Notes: a model not told the origin generated them from the letters alone. DNA of 32,884 nucleotides from Gammaproteobacteria bacterium (GCA_024277575.1 JAJRUX010000096.1:1-32884), one strand, 5' to 3'. Counted from the first letter of the stretch, positions 1 through 7,991 are shown. Program-made: numbers and translations.

Positions 1-1488
1 AGGATTTTTGGTCTCCTCCCTGTAGCTGTAACCCAACTCATCCAGGAAACGTAGAAACGCTCCCCGTTCGGGCGGAGGCACCTGAATTCCCACCAGGATG
101 CGCCCAAAATCCGCACCATGATTGCGGTAGTGAAACAGGCTAATATTCCAGCTCTGCCCCATTCGGGTAAGAAAGCGCAACAGGGCTCCGGGGCGTTCGG
201 GAAATTCAAAACGATACAACAGCTCATGATCCGCCTGTCTTGCATGCCCGCCGACCATATAACGCACATGCATCTTGGCCATTTCATTGTCGGTCATATC
301 CACAACAGGATAGTCTGCAGCCTGCAAGCGAGTTATCAGGTCATCTTTTTCCGAATCACCGGACTGCATCTGAACACCCACAAATACATGCGCAGCATGG
401 GGGTCGGAGTAGCGATAGTTAAACTCTGTTATCGCCCGCAGCCCGATAATACCGCAAAACTGCCGGAAGCTGCCGGGCCGCTCCGGAATGGTGACACCGA
501 TAAGCGCTTCCCGGCGTTCACCCAGTTCAGCCCGCTCCGCCACGTGGCGCAGACGATCAAAATTCATGTTGGCACCACTGAGTACCGCAACGATATTTCT
601 GTCTCTGACTCCTTCCCGCTGCACATATTTTTTGACTCCGGCAACGGCTAGAGCTCCGGCTGGCTCGGCAATGGAACGGGTATCATCAAAGATATCCTTG
701 ATGGCTGCACAGATCTCATCCGTACTGACCAGAATCATCTCATCTACACACTGGCGCGCGATCCGGAACGGCTCCTCCCCCACCTGACGCACAGCCACAC
801 CATCGGCGAAAATGCCCACATGCTCAAGACAGACGCGCTCACCGTAAGCCAGAGCATGGTGCATTGAGGGGGCATCATCTGGCTCAACTCCAATTACCCG
901 TATGTCGGGACGCAGGTTCTTCACGTAGGCCGCCATACCGGCAATCAATCCACCTCCACCAACAGGAACAAACAGCGCATGAAGCTCTCCGGAGTGCTGC
1001 CGCAGGATCTCCATCGCCACTGTGCCCTGTCCGGCAATCACCTCTCTGTCGTCATAGGGATGGATAAAGGTCATGCCCTGTTCACGGGCCAGCTTGATGG
1101 CGTGGCTGTACGCATCATCATAACTGCTCCCGTGCAGCACCACTTCCCCACCCATATTGCGTACTGAACTTACCTTGATATCCGGCGTGGTCTTGGGCAT
1201 GACGATCAAACTGCGAATTCCCAGCTTGCGCGCTGATAACGCAACTCCCTGGGCATGGTTACCCGCAGAGGCAGCAATAACCCCCTTTGCCCGTTCACTC
1301 CCGGACAAGGCTGAGATCTTGTTGTAGGCGCCGCGAAGCTTGAAGGAAAAAACCTGTTGCAGATCTTCCCGCTTGAGCAAAATGCGGTTTTCAAACCGCC
1401 TGGACAAAGCAGGAGCATGCTCAAGGGGGGTCTCCCTTGCTACATCGTAGACCCGGGAGGTAAGAATGTCTTTGGTATATTGTTCCAT
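1..1488 (-). CDS. ilvA: Threonine ammonia-lyase, biosynthetic (3' end cut by window)
   Basis: PLP-dependent deamination of threonine to 2-oxobutanoate, the first committed step of isoleucine synthesis; cytosolic. The ORF track omits it because it runs off the left edge, but the minus strand reads open from ATG at 1488 to base 1 (496 codons). Near the N-terminus SFKLRGAYNK carries the PLP lysine (residue 50), and further on there is a glycine-rich VGGGGL phosphate-binding loop. The last visible residues (LGYSYREETKNP) correspond to the end of the second ACT-like regulatory domain, so only about 8-10 residues should be missing compared with the ~514-aa E. coli enzyme. Having both C-terminal regulatory modules indicates the isoleucine-inhibited biosynthetic form, not the short catabolic TdcB. 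It is divergent from rpiA across about 110 bp. Confidence 0.95.
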   Translation of the reverse strand, partial: MEQYTKDILTSRVYDVARETPLEHAPALSRRFENRILLKREDLQQVFSFKLRGAYNKISALSGSERAKGVIAASAGNHAQGVALSARKLGIRSLIVMPKTTPDIKVSSVRNMGGEVVLHGSSYDDAYSHAIKLAREQGMTFIHPYDDREVIAGQGTVAMEILRQHSGELHALFVPVGGGGLIAGMAAYVKNLRPDIRVIGVEPDDAPSMHHALAYGERVCLEHVGIFADGVAVRQVGEEPFRIARQCVDEMILVSTDEICAAIKDIFDDTRSIAEPAGALAVAGVKKYVQREGVRDRNIVAVLSGANMNFDRLRHVAERAELGERREALIGVTIPERPGSFRQFCGIIGLRAITEFNYRYSDPHAAHVFVGVQMQSGDSEKDDLITRLQAADYPVVDMTDNEMAKMHVRYMVGGHARQADHELLYRFEFPERPGALLRFLTRMGQSWNISLFHYRNHGADFGRILVGIQVPPPERGAFLRFLDELGYSYREETKNP

Positions 1489-1600
1489 TATCAGATTAAG
1501 TTAACAGTTCATGAGATGAATGTCAGCGTCCATCTGGTGATATACAATGAACAGGCTTATACTTCACGAATATTCCTGAATAATACAGCTGGAGTTTCCG

Positions 1601-2257
1601 ATGAACCAGAATGAAATGAAAAAAGCAGTTGCCGAAGCCGCACTGGACTATGTCGAAGCCGGAACTATAATCGGTGTCGGAACCGGCTCCACCGCCAACC
1701 TCTTCATTGATGCTCTCGCTGACATCAAACATAAAATTGACGGCACCGTTGCCAGCTCGGTCGCCTCCGCCAAACGCCTCGAGAGCCACGGGATCGAAGT
1801 TTTTGAACTCAACATGGTAAACGAGATTTCGGTCTATATCGATGGGGCAGATGAGACCACCAAATATCTGCAGCTGATTAAAGGGGGCGGCGGCGCCCTG
1901 ACGCGCGAAAAGATTGTCGCTGCGGCAAGCCGGAAATTCGTCTGCATCGCGGACGAGAGCAAACTGGTGGACATCCTGGGTGCCTTCCCACTGCCTATTG
2001 AGGTCATCCCCATGGCGCGCAGCTATGTGGCACGGGAGTTGGTCAAGCTGGGTGGTGAACCGGTATTGCGTGAGGGTTTTACCACCGACAATGGCAACGT
2101 CATTCTCGATATCCACGGATTGCAGATTATGGAACCCACCAAACTTGAGGCTCAGCTCAACAATATCGCAGGCGTTGTCACTAACGGCCTGTTTGCCATC
2201 CGTCCAGCGGATGTGCTGTTACTCGGTACCAGTGAAGGTGTAAAGACTCTCGCATAA
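1601..2257 (+). CDS. rpiA: Ribose-5-phosphate isomerase A
   Basis: Interconverts ribose 5-phosphate and ribulose 5-phosphate in the non-oxidative pentose phosphate pathway; cytosolic. The protein is 218 aa, the usual RpiA length. Visible motifs are the phosphate-binding GVGTGSTAN near residues 25-33, DGADE with Asp81 and Asp84, and KGGGG followed by TREK with Lys94 and Glu103. These are at the same residue numbers as the E. coli catalytic set. GGAG lies 6 nt before the ATG and supports the start. A TATACT hexamer at 1558-1563 may be its -10 box, but I see no good -35. It is followed within 20 nt by a terminator-like hairpin, so it is probably monocistronic. The divergent rpiA/ilvA pairing is common in gammaproteobacteria. 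Confidence 0.97.
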   Translation: MNQNEMKKAVAEAALDYVEAGTIIGVGTGSTANLFIDALADIKHKIDGTVASSVASAKRLESHGIEVFELNMVNEISVYIDGADETTKYLQLIKGGGGALTREKIVAAASRKFVCIADESKLVDILGAFPLPIEVIPMARSYVARELVKLGGEPVLREGFTTDNGNVILDIHGLQIMEPTKLEAQLNNIAGVVTNGLFAIRPADVLLLGTSEGVKTLA

Positions 2258-2274
2258 TACCCATCAAGATGATA

Positions 2275-2302
2275 ATCCGGGGTTGTTAGGCCAACTCCGG
2301 AT
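2275..2302 (+). terminator. Probable rpiA terminator hairpin
   Basis: ATCCGGGGTTG and CAACTCCGGAT form an 11-bp stem with one G-T pair and a 6-nt loop. It starts 17 nt after the rpiA stop. The following CATTCATTT is only moderately U-rich, so intrinsic termination is likely but not certain. Confidence 0.55.
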
Positions 2303-2486
2303 CATTCATTTGGAACGGACAGATACAGATTCTTTTTTTGCTTCACGATGCTATCTCGCTCATTTACAAGGATGTTTGCCATGCCTATCTGTAGTGAGCT
2401 GAAACTATCCATCTCTCACTGGGTTATTTTCAGATACTGCATTCCCTGCGCTTACCCCGGCCAAAGCTGCAAGGAGAATTGAGTCC

Positions 2487-2656
2487 GGCTAGGAGGCTGT
2501 CGGATTTGGGAATAATCTACTGCGCTGATGGGAGAGCGGCCAAAATATCCCCGGTTTTTCGTTAAATAGATCCACTATTCGCCTCAAAACCGAAAACATT
2601 TTGACCCGCTCTCCCACCAGCTCGCTACGATTACCCAAACCCGACAGCCTCCAGCC
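2487..2656. repeat. MITE-like element: 170-bp near-complete imperfect palindrome
   Basis: The ends are GGAGGCTGTCGG-A-TTTGGG (from 2492) and the reverse complement of CCCAAA-C-CCGACAGCCTCC (to 2652), 19 bp with one mismatch. They extend outwards by GGCT/AGCC with one bulged A. Pairing continues inward: GGGAGAGCGG on the left matches CCGCTCTCCC on the right, then CAAAAT/ATTTTG and CGGTTTT/AAAACCG. The whole element can therefore fold as one long hairpin. It holds no credible gene; the track ORF over it is a by-product. Terminal inverted repeats, small size and lack of coding capacity fit a non-autonomous transposon-derived repeat. I cannot name the parent IS family, and no clear target-site duplication is visible. 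Confidence 0.75.
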
Positions 2657-2768
2657 ATAAATCATAAATAAATTAAAATTTATCTGTTCAGTTTGTGATG
2701 CACGTTCTGGCATTATTTGTAACACCATGTTTTCATTAAAAACAAACACCAATGCTACAGTTATTGAT

Positions 2769-2782
2769 GGTTATTCATAACC
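2769..2782. promoter_or_regulatory. Operator-like palindrome upstream of the PotD-like gene
   Basis: GGTTATTCATAACC is a perfect 6+6 inverted repeat with a 2-bp centre. It lies about 15 bp upstream of the TATATA-like sequence and 65 bp before the start codon. Position and symmetry fit a repressor or activator site, but no known regulator consensus is recognised. Confidence 0.3.
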
Positions 2783-2847
2783 TTGATCCCGGGTACTATA
2801 TAAGCCATCATTGGAATTAATTTAACTAGCCAAATTCAGAGGAAAAC

Positions 2848-3891
2848 ATGGCTCTATCCAGGCGCGATTTCCTGGCCGGTGTTGCTGCCCTGCCTTTATT
2901 ACCACTATCAACCCATGCAAACTCTGACGGGTCTCTCCACTTTCTGAATAGCAGCAACAGCGTAGACCGAGACGCATTGCAGACATTCAAAAAAAGGTCA
3001 GATATCAATGTCTTGATGGACATCTATAATGATGAAGCGGAGTTTATTGGGGGGTTTTTAGGTGACAACCCCCGTTATGATGCCGTTCTCGCCTCAGATG
3101 ACAGCATTGCTCATTTGGTTCAAACCGGATTACTCGATCCCCTGAATCGTTCATTAATTCCGAACATGCGTCAAATTGATTCGCATTTTCTGACTGCAGC
3201 ATTTGATCCAAATCGAAATTTCAGTTTGCCTTTTATCTGGGGAACCCTGGGTATCGCCTATCGAAAATCAGCGGTAGAAAGAATCCCCGACAGCTGGAAA
3301 TATTTGCTTAATTCAGGAAAATATTTTAATCGCATTGCGCTATTATCAGAAAAACTGACTGTACTTCAGATAGCTCAAAAATATCTTGGTTACCCAATTA
3401 ATTCCAGTGATGAAAAAGCACTCCAAAAAGCTGAGCAGTTACTCATAAAACAGAAACCTCACATCAAAATATTTTCCAATAATACCCAGAAGCTACTGCT
3501 GTCTGGCCAGGTTGATCTGGCCATGATATGGAGTGACGATTTTTTGAAAAACTTGAGCACCTCTTCTGATCTTGGTTATACCGTACCAGCAGAAGGAACA
3601 CTAACCTGGCAAAAATCCCTGTGTATACCAAAACATGCCGCCGATCCTGTAGCCGCCCACAAACTTATTGATTTTCTTCTGGAGAAAGGAATAGCGGCGA
3701 GATTGGCAAAAAAATTTCGCTACGCCACACCCAATAAGGATGCCCTGGAGCTGATGGATAAAAGCTACCTGAACAACCCCGCTCTCTCTCTGCCTCCTGC
3801 TGTGCTGAAAGAATCTGAAAGCAGAAGATTCCCAACAGGAAATCACAATCTACTATACAAAAAAGCGTGGGAACAAATTATGAAAAAATAG
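2848..3891 (+). CDS. Tat-exported periplasmic solute-binding protein, PotD/PotF (polyamine-binding) type
   Basis: Probable periplasmic ligand-binding protein of an ABC-type uptake or sensing system, with polyamines as the likely ligand class by family resemblance. The N-terminus SRRDFLAG is a twin-arginine signal with cleavage expected near THA (residue 24), so it should be exported folded. The 347-aa length matches PotD-like proteins. The segment LPFIWGTLGIAYRKSAV resembles the PotD hinge region (IPYIWG...). GAGGA upstream supports the start. No permease or ATPase genes are adjacent, so it either works with distant partners or serves as a sensor input. The gene is clearly more AT-rich than its neighbours and sits next to the MITE-like palindrome, which suggests acquisition. 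Ligand identity is not established. Confidence 0.8.
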   Translation: MALSRRDFLAGVAALPLLPLSTHANSDGSLHFLNSSNSVDRDALQTFKKRSDINVLMDIYNDEAEFIGGFLGDNPRYDAVLASDDSIAHLVQTGLLDPLNRSLIPNMRQIDSHFLTAAFDPNRNFSLPFIWGTLGIAYRKSAVERIPDSWKYLLNSGKYFNRIALLSEKLTVLQIAQKYLGYPINSSDEKALQKAEQLLIKQKPHIKIFSNNTQKLLLSGQVDLAMIWSDDFLKNLSTSSDLGYTVPAEGTLTWQKSLCIPKHAADPVAAHKLIDFLLEKGIAARLAKKFRYATPNKDALELMDKSYLNNPALSLPPAVLKESESRRFPTGNHNLLYKKAWEQIMKK

Positions 3892-3931
3892 TTTTTTCAA
3901 TTGATTAATGCGGCTGAGCAATAAAAACGGG

Positions 3932-3963
3932 TTGTACAAGCAGCTTGAATGCTGCTTGTACAA
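3932..3963 (-). terminator. Strong intrinsic terminator hairpin between convergent genes
   Basis: TTGTACAAGCAGC and GCTGCTTGTACAA form a perfect 13-bp stem with a 6-nt loop. Read on the minus strand it is followed by CCCGTTTTTATT, a good U-tract for the OmpA/HhH operon. Read on the plus strand the U-tract is poorer (ATCTCATTTT), so it may also serve, less efficiently, for the PotD-like gene. Confidence 0.75.
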
Positions 3964-3994
3964 ATCTCATTTTGCAAATTTATCAACCTGTTCG

Positions 3995-4819
3995 TTATAC
4001 CTCCATGACAGCGCTCAATGGCTTGGCAGCATTAATCCAGCTGGCGACAACAGCGAGTTGAGGCACTTCCTTGACTCTATGCTCCCGTTCGTTGACATCC
4101 TTCAACTTCGCTAAAAGTTGTTCCGCATCCCGACCCGCCAAATCCTGAACTGATTCAACACCAGAGAATTCAAGCAACTCTGCAAACTGCCCCATTATTC
4201 CCGGGATGCGCATCAAATCCGCCATACTTGCCCATTTTCTGACAACATAGCGCTCTTTCAGGCCAATCTTGTCCGCAACATCCTCCCAGCCCTCTTTGGT
4301 GTTACAGTACCGTAACAGATCTTCGGTAGTTTCGATCCCCAAAGTCCGCAGTTTTCTTCCAAAACCTTTACCAATACCCTCAACCTCCTCAACGGGATAG
4401 GGATAATCATCACCGACTAACCCTTCTCGGTATTCGTGCGTGGTAACCTGGTTTGCATCTTTGGCGGCCAATAGTGCATCGTATTTTTCTTTCCAGTCGT
4501 CACGCTCCTTTTGAAGCTCCGCCTGCTGAACTTTCAAATATTCATGGTCCTGTTTCAACTGCTCAAAACGGCCTGCCCAATCCTCACTCTCGGCCTCCGA
4601 TCTTGGTGCAACCGCCAATGCAGTGTACTTGGCTTTCCAGTCATCGCTTTCACTGCGCAGTTGAGCGTAATCACGCTTTAGACGCTCGTAACGGCTCGCC
4701 CAGTCAACATCATCAACGGATTCAGCGCGTTTGCAACGGCAAAACAGGCACCCAATAATAAATCCAAGTACAAACGCAACCAACAAACACAGCACTATCT
4801 GTCCAATTAAATAACCCAT
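3995..4819 (-). CDS. Membrane-anchored coiled-coil protein with helix-hairpin-helix (DUF4332-like) domain
   Basis: Function unknown. The 274-aa product has one N-terminal membrane helix (residues 5-26) followed by cysteines and basic residues (CLFCRCK), so the bulk probably faces the cytoplasm. Residues 39-120 hold two related coiled-coil units, each starting DWA-RYE/RFE and containing DDWK-KY-AL. Residues 145-170 (VEGIGKGFGRKLRTLGI) form a helix-hairpin-helix of the DUF4332 kind, and residues 204-245 form a second one (IPGIMGQFAELLEFSGV). Such HhH units usually bind DNA or proteins. The ATG lies 2 nt after the stop of the BON-OmpA gene, with GGGGAG inside that gene as ribosome site, so the two are translationally linked. 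A strong terminator follows. It could tether DNA or a scaffold to the envelope; that is speculation. Confidence 0.75.
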   Translation of the reverse strand: MGYLIGQIVLCLLVAFVLGFIIGCLFCRCKRAESVDDVDWASRYERLKRDYAQLRSESDDWKAKYTALAVAPRSEAESEDWAGRFEQLKQDHEYLKVQQAELQKERDDWKEKYDALLAAKDANQVTTHEYREGLVGDDYPYPVEEVEGIGKGFGRKLRTLGIETTEDLLRYCNTKEGWEDVADKIGLKERYVVRKWASMADLMRIPGIMGQFAELLEFSGVESVQDLAGRDAEQLLAKLKDVNEREHRVKEVPQLAVVASWINAAKPLSAVMEV

Positions 4820-4821
4820 AA

Positions 4822-5889
4822 CTAACTCCCCTGAATATTGACGTTGAATTCGATACGACGGTTTTTTGCGCGCCCGGCTTCAGTTTCGTTGTCTGCAACA
4901 GGCTTTGACTCCCCATATCCAACAGCAGACAGCCGGTTCGCAGCGATACCTTTACGGATCAGATATTCAACCACCGATTCAGCGCGTGCCTGGCTCAGCT
5001 TCATGTTCATCTGCTCGCCTCCACGTGCATCTGTGTGCCCTTCAATTTCGATCTTTGCAGCGGGACACTCTGAGGCAACGCGTGCAAGCTCATCCAGCAA
5101 CGGATAGCTTTCTGGAGTAATTTGCGCACTGGCCGTTTTGAAATGAATCTTCCGCTCAACCAGTAACTTGTCGAATTGTTGCTGGCAGGTATTTGCTGCG
5201 GCCACAGGTGTCGGCACAACAATATCGTACCGATGCTTGTATCCGCCCGCGGATAAAGAACCGCTAATGGCCTGCTCTACATCCGTCCGCGTACCGGCGG
5301 AATCGACAACCCCGGTCAATCGAAGCTCTGAATCAACCAAAGCTGCATTCATGCGTGAAAACCGATCGAGGTTAGCTGCAATCCCCTCTGCAGCAGAACG
5401 CCAACCTGCCGGCGCACCAGCAACGATCTCCAGCCGATCCACAACTTTGTCAGTTCCAACGCGCTGCCTGGCTATCTCAACGACAGCCGCACGGGTTTCT
5501 TCGTCAGGCACCATACCGCTGATTACCACACCACTATTGCCCTTGGTGAAATTAATCTCATAGGGCGCGGACAACACAACGGGAGGCGGAGCAACAGTTG
5601 CGGACGGTTCTCCAACGGTAATACGGTTATCAACTGTACGTACACCATGAACACTACGGGCGGTCTCTCCTGCCTTATCCCGAAGGGACGCACTTGGCGC
5701 CGAGCCCGTTAATATGATGTCACGGCCATCAATACCAACACGGGACCAATCAATACCCGCAGACTTTAAAGCATCATCCGTGCGGGTGACCAGATCCTGT
5801 TCAATCGCCGGCGTATGCCTTCCCAGACACAGCCAGGCAAGTAATATCAGCGCAATAGCCCCAAGTAATAGAATGAGTATTTTTTTCAT
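4822..5889 (-). CDS. BON-domain / OmpA-family peptidoglycan-binding protein
   Basis: Envelope protein predicted to bind peptidoglycan. One N-terminal hydrophobic helix (residues 4-22) acts as signal anchor. Residues 29-93 and 111-157 look like BON domains (IILTGSAPS..., VVISGMVPDEE...), and residues 164-227 are a third, weaker BON-like repeat. Residues 246-351 are an OmpA C-terminal domain: FKTASAQITPES, GHTDARGG and the closing NRRIEF carry its conserved Asp and Arg for diaminopimelate binding. There is no beta-barrel. The BON-plus-OmpA order recalls mycobacterial ArfA/OmpATb, but homology beyond the domain level is not claimed. GGAGAG just upstream supports the start. It is the first gene of a two-gene operon with the coiled-coil/HhH protein, so the two products probably form a cell-wall-to-membrane bridge (inference). 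Confidence 0.85.
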   Translation of the reverse strand: MKKILILLLGAIALILLAWLCLGRHTPAIEQDLVTRTDDALKSAGIDWSRVGIDGRDIILTGSAPSASLRDKAGETARSVHGVRTVDNRITVGEPSATVAPPPVVLSAPYEINFTKGNSGVVISGMVPDEETRAAVVEIARQRVGTDKVVDRLEIVAGAPAGWRSAAEGIAANLDRFSRMNAALVDSELRLTGVVDSAGTRTDVEQAISGSLSAGGYKHRYDIVVPTPVAAANTCQQQFDKLLVERKIHFKTASAQITPESYPLLDELARVASECPAAKIEIEGHTDARGGEQMNMKLSQARAESVVEYLIRKGIAANRLSAVGYGESKPVADNETEAGRAKNRRIEFNVNIQGS

Positions 5890-6500
5890 ATAACTCTCCG
5901 GTATATCCGGTTTGTTTTGCTAATAACGTATTTCAAACTGAAAAACCAAATCTTTAACTGATTAACAGCCAAACAACCAGGCATGTCGATTACCCGGCAT
6001 CCAGTAAAAATGTCAAATTACGGAAGGTTATTGTCGTCGCAAACCAAAATTCGTGTTAAAGGAACGGAGTACTGCTTGGCTTGGCTTGGCAAGTAAAAAG
6101 CTGTTAGCAGCAGCCAAATGCACAAGGATGCGTACCAGAAACACGAGATTTTGATTTGAAACGGGAAAGGCAAGAAAACAACAAGGCGAACCGCCCATAG
6201 TCCCCAATAGACGAAGGCCGTGGCTATCCTGCAAGGCCATGTTCCCACTGGCCTTTCTTGCCATGTGGAAAACCAGGATGTTGGGCCGTTTTCGAGCCAA
6301 AACAGCTAATTCATTCCCTAATCCAACAATCTCCGGGGAGACTTTATAACATAAATAAGCCATACAAGCCAAAAAGATAGATAGCAATTTTTGATCCAAA
6401 CGGCTGCGATAATTGGTAAACTGGCTATCAGGACAGCAGTTCCGGCTGTCAAAGGGACTGTAGTGCCGACACATGAATGGTTCACAGGAGTCTGATTCAA
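5890..6500. other. 611-bp stretch with no convincing gene
   Basis: It separates two divergent operons and should contain both promoters. The track gives a 148-codon minus ORF (6028-6474), and the plus strand is also open across about 6165-6350. Neither product looks like a known protein, neither has a clear ribosome site, and the predicted composition is unlike the neighbouring proteins. Visible structure is limited to three tandem CTTGG units at about 6075-6090 and an AAGGCCA/TGGCCTT inverted repeat (6233-6255, 9-nt loop). It may be a decayed mobile element or a copy of a genomic repeat; I cannot decide from sequence alone. Confidence 0.5.
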
Positions 6501-7052
6501 ATGCTTGAAGAGTATGCGCCGATAATATTGTTCATCTGTCTGATTGCCATTCTCTGGCTTGTCGGGACATATAACAACTTCATAAAACGCCGCAATATGA
6601 TTGAGGAGCAGTGGAGTGGTATCGATGTAGCCCTGAGACGGCGGTATAACCTGATCCCCAACCTGATTAAGGCCGTAAAGGGATATGGGAAACATGAATC
6701 AGAACTGTTGCAGAAAACCACGGAGCAACGAACCAATGGAGATAACATTGCACAGCGCGCGGCTAGCGAAAGTGAAATTTCCCGATCGCTGAATAATCTT
6801 TTGGCCGTCGCTGAGCAGTATCCCGATCTAAAAGCCAGCAATAACTTCCTAGCCCTGCAGAACAGCCTCAATGAAATAGAAAAAGAGGTTCAGCAGGCTC
6901 GTCAAGGTTATAATGCGGCAGTACGGAAATTCAACACGCTGGTTGAATCTTTTCCCAGCAATATCATGGCGAGAGTATTCAACTTTAAAACCTTTAATTA
7001 TTTTACACTTGAACTGGCAACACAACGCGAGTTCCCTGATGTTGATTTTTAA
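6501..7052 (+). CDS. lemA: LemA family protein
   Basis: Small membrane-anchored helical protein of the LemA family, whose molecular role is poorly defined. From ATG 6501 the product is 183 aa with a membrane helix at residues 6-24. The family signature follows directly: NNFIKRRNMIEEQWSGIDVALRRRYNLIPNL. The C-terminal part ends with the typical FPxxxxARVFNFK segment (SNIMARVFNF). I chose ATG 6501 over the track start at 6477 because AGGAG (6486-6490) lies 10 nt upstream of it and because LemA proteins normally begin just before the membrane helix. The C-terminus (LATQREFPDVDF) differs from the usual F...R.. ending, and no TPM-domain partner gene follows. Instead a cytochrome c5 gene starts 29 nt later, probably in the same transcript. 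Confidence 0.92.
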   Translation: MLEEYAPIILFICLIAILWLVGTYNNFIKRRNMIEEQWSGIDVALRRRYNLIPNLIKAVKGYGKHESELLQKTTEQRTNGDNIAQRAASESEISRSLNNLLAVAEQYPDLKASNNFLALQNSLNEIEKEVQQARQGYNAAVRKFNTLVESFPSNIMARVFNFKTFNYFTLELATQREFPDVDF

Positions 7053-7081
7053 CCAACCCTGGTAATGAAGGAGCTTGATAG

Positions 7082-7603
7082 ATGGCAAACCAAAGTAAAT
7101 TCCCCACATCACTAGCTGTAGGTGCAGGCATTGCGCTGGCAGTGACAGCTTACCTGGTGCTACCCACGTTGGGAGGTGGACCAGATGTGGATATGAGTGA
7201 AGCTGCAGTACAGGAGAGGATAAAACCTGTTGGCACTGTTGCCGCAACCCCTGCACCTGCTGCACCAACCCCGGCTCCAGCCAAGTCAGAGCCGGCTGCT
7301 GCACCTGCAGCCGCTGAGCCTGCCGCACTCGCAGCGTCTGAAACCAAAGCAGCTTCATCAGCCCGTTCTGGAGAGGATATTTTCAATTCCACCTGTACGG
7401 CTTGCCACTCTACCGGAGCGGCAGGAGCACCCAAGGTCGGTGATAAAGAAGCATGGGCACCCTATATCGCAACGGGCATGGATACCATGTTGGAATTTGC
7501 CATCAAAGGAAAGAACGCGATGCCTCCACGGGGTACCTGCGGAAACTGCTCTGATGATGAATTGAAATCCGCTATTGAATATATGGTGTCAAAGAGTCAA
7601 TAA
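7082..7603 (+). CDS. Membrane-anchored cytochrome c5-family protein
   Basis: Periplasmic electron carrier tethered to the inner membrane. The 173-aa product has an uncleaved N-terminal helix (residues 9-29), then a flexible Ala/Pro-rich linker (about residues 50-95), then a class I c-type cytochrome domain. CTACH (105-109) binds the heme, the methionine in NAMPPRG (residue 147) is the likely axial ligand, and the Cys pair in GTCGNC (153/156) is the extra disulfide characteristic of cytochrome c5. GGAG 9 nt upstream supports the start. Cytochrome c5 proteins pass electrons to terminal oxidases or denitrification enzymes; the partner here is unknown. It is probably co-transcribed with lemA. Confidence 0.92.
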   Translation: MANQSKFPTSLAVGAGIALAVTAYLVLPTLGGGPDVDMSEAAVQERIKPVGTVAATPAPAAPTPAPAKSEPAAAPAAAEPAALAASETKAASSARSGEDIFNSTCTACHSTGAAGAPKVGDKEAWAPYIATGMDTMLEFAIKGKNAMPPRGTCGNCSDDELKSAIEYMVSKSQ

Positions 7604-7634
7604 CTTTCCATCCAGATTGAGTATCTGAAACAAC

Positions 7635-7662
7635 TGCTTCCTCTCTTTCAAGAGAGGGAGCA
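7635..7662. terminator. Hairpin between cytochrome gene and tRNA operon
   Basis: TGCTTCCTCTCTT and AAGAGAGGGAGCA form a 13-bp stem with one G-T pair and a minimal 2-nt loop. It sits between convergent units. Neither side has a proper U-run (ATTATAAAC on plus, GTTGTTTC on minus), so it may be a terminator or an RNA 3'-end stabiliser. A weaker CGCTT/AAGCG hairpin at 7756-7768 followed on the minus strand by TCTTTTTG could end the tRNA transcript. Confidence 0.45.
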
Positions 7663-7803
7663 ATTATAAACATATCACTTTTTCCAATAACCCACTCTTT
7701 GTAGCACTGATATCCCATCCGGGTGCGGATTTTTTCTGTGACAAAAAGATTTACACGCTTCAAAAGCGAATAATCTGTGCGGATGAATTACTGCAAAAAA
7801 GAA

Positions 7804-7880
7804 TGGGGTGGACGATGGGACTCGAACCCACGACGACCGGAATCACAATCCGGGGCTCTACCAACTGAGCTACGCCCACC
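7804..7880 (-). tRNA. tRNA-His (GTG)
   Basis: On the minus strand the sequence starts GGTGGGCGTAGCTCAG and has anticodon loop TTGTGAT (anticodon GTG) and T-arm GGGTTCGAACCC. The acceptor is GTGGGCG/CGTCCAC with a G-T pair. The extra G at -1 opposite the discriminator C is diagnostic of tRNA-His. The 3' CCA is encoded (7804-7806). It is the last gene of a three-tRNA cluster. Confidence 0.97.
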
Positions 7881-7914
7881 ATAGTGGAAAAAAGCGCCCT
7901 ATCAGGCACCAATA

Positions 7915-7991
7915 TGGCACGCCCGGCAGGACTCGAACCTGCTACCCTCGGCTTAGAAGGCCGATGCTCTATCCAGATGAGCTACGGGCGC
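7915..7991 (-). tRNA. tRNA-Arg (TCT)
   Basis: On the minus strand the sequence starts GCGCCCGTAGCTCATC and has anticodon stem-loop CGGCCTTCTAAGCCG (anticodon TCT, reading AGA/AGG) and T-arm CAGGTTCGAGTCCTG. The acceptor ends CGGGCGT-G-CCA with CCA encoded. It lies between the Pro and His tRNAs. Confidence 0.97.

Larger units (their letters stand above)
2303..2847. other. Intergenic stretch between rpiA and the PotD-like gene
   Basis: Apart from the palindromic element at 2487-2656 and a small palindrome at 2769-2782, I see no gene in this gap. The right third (2657-2847) is strongly AT-rich and should contain the promoter of the PotD-like gene. TATATA/TATAAG hexamers sit around 2797-2804, but no -35 box lies at an acceptable distance. 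Confidence 0.6.

Noticed and set aside
1523-2116. 197-codon minus ORF opposite rpiA
   Set aside because: RpiA is full length with every catalytic residue; this is its shadow.
2489-2752. 87-codon minus ORF across the palindromic element
   Set aside because: It lies inside an inverted-repeat element and its product reflects hairpin sequence, not a protein family.
7572-7763. 63-codon minus ORF between the cytochrome gene and the tRNAs
   Set aside because: It overlaps the cytochrome 3' end, has no homologous motif, and spans a hairpin.
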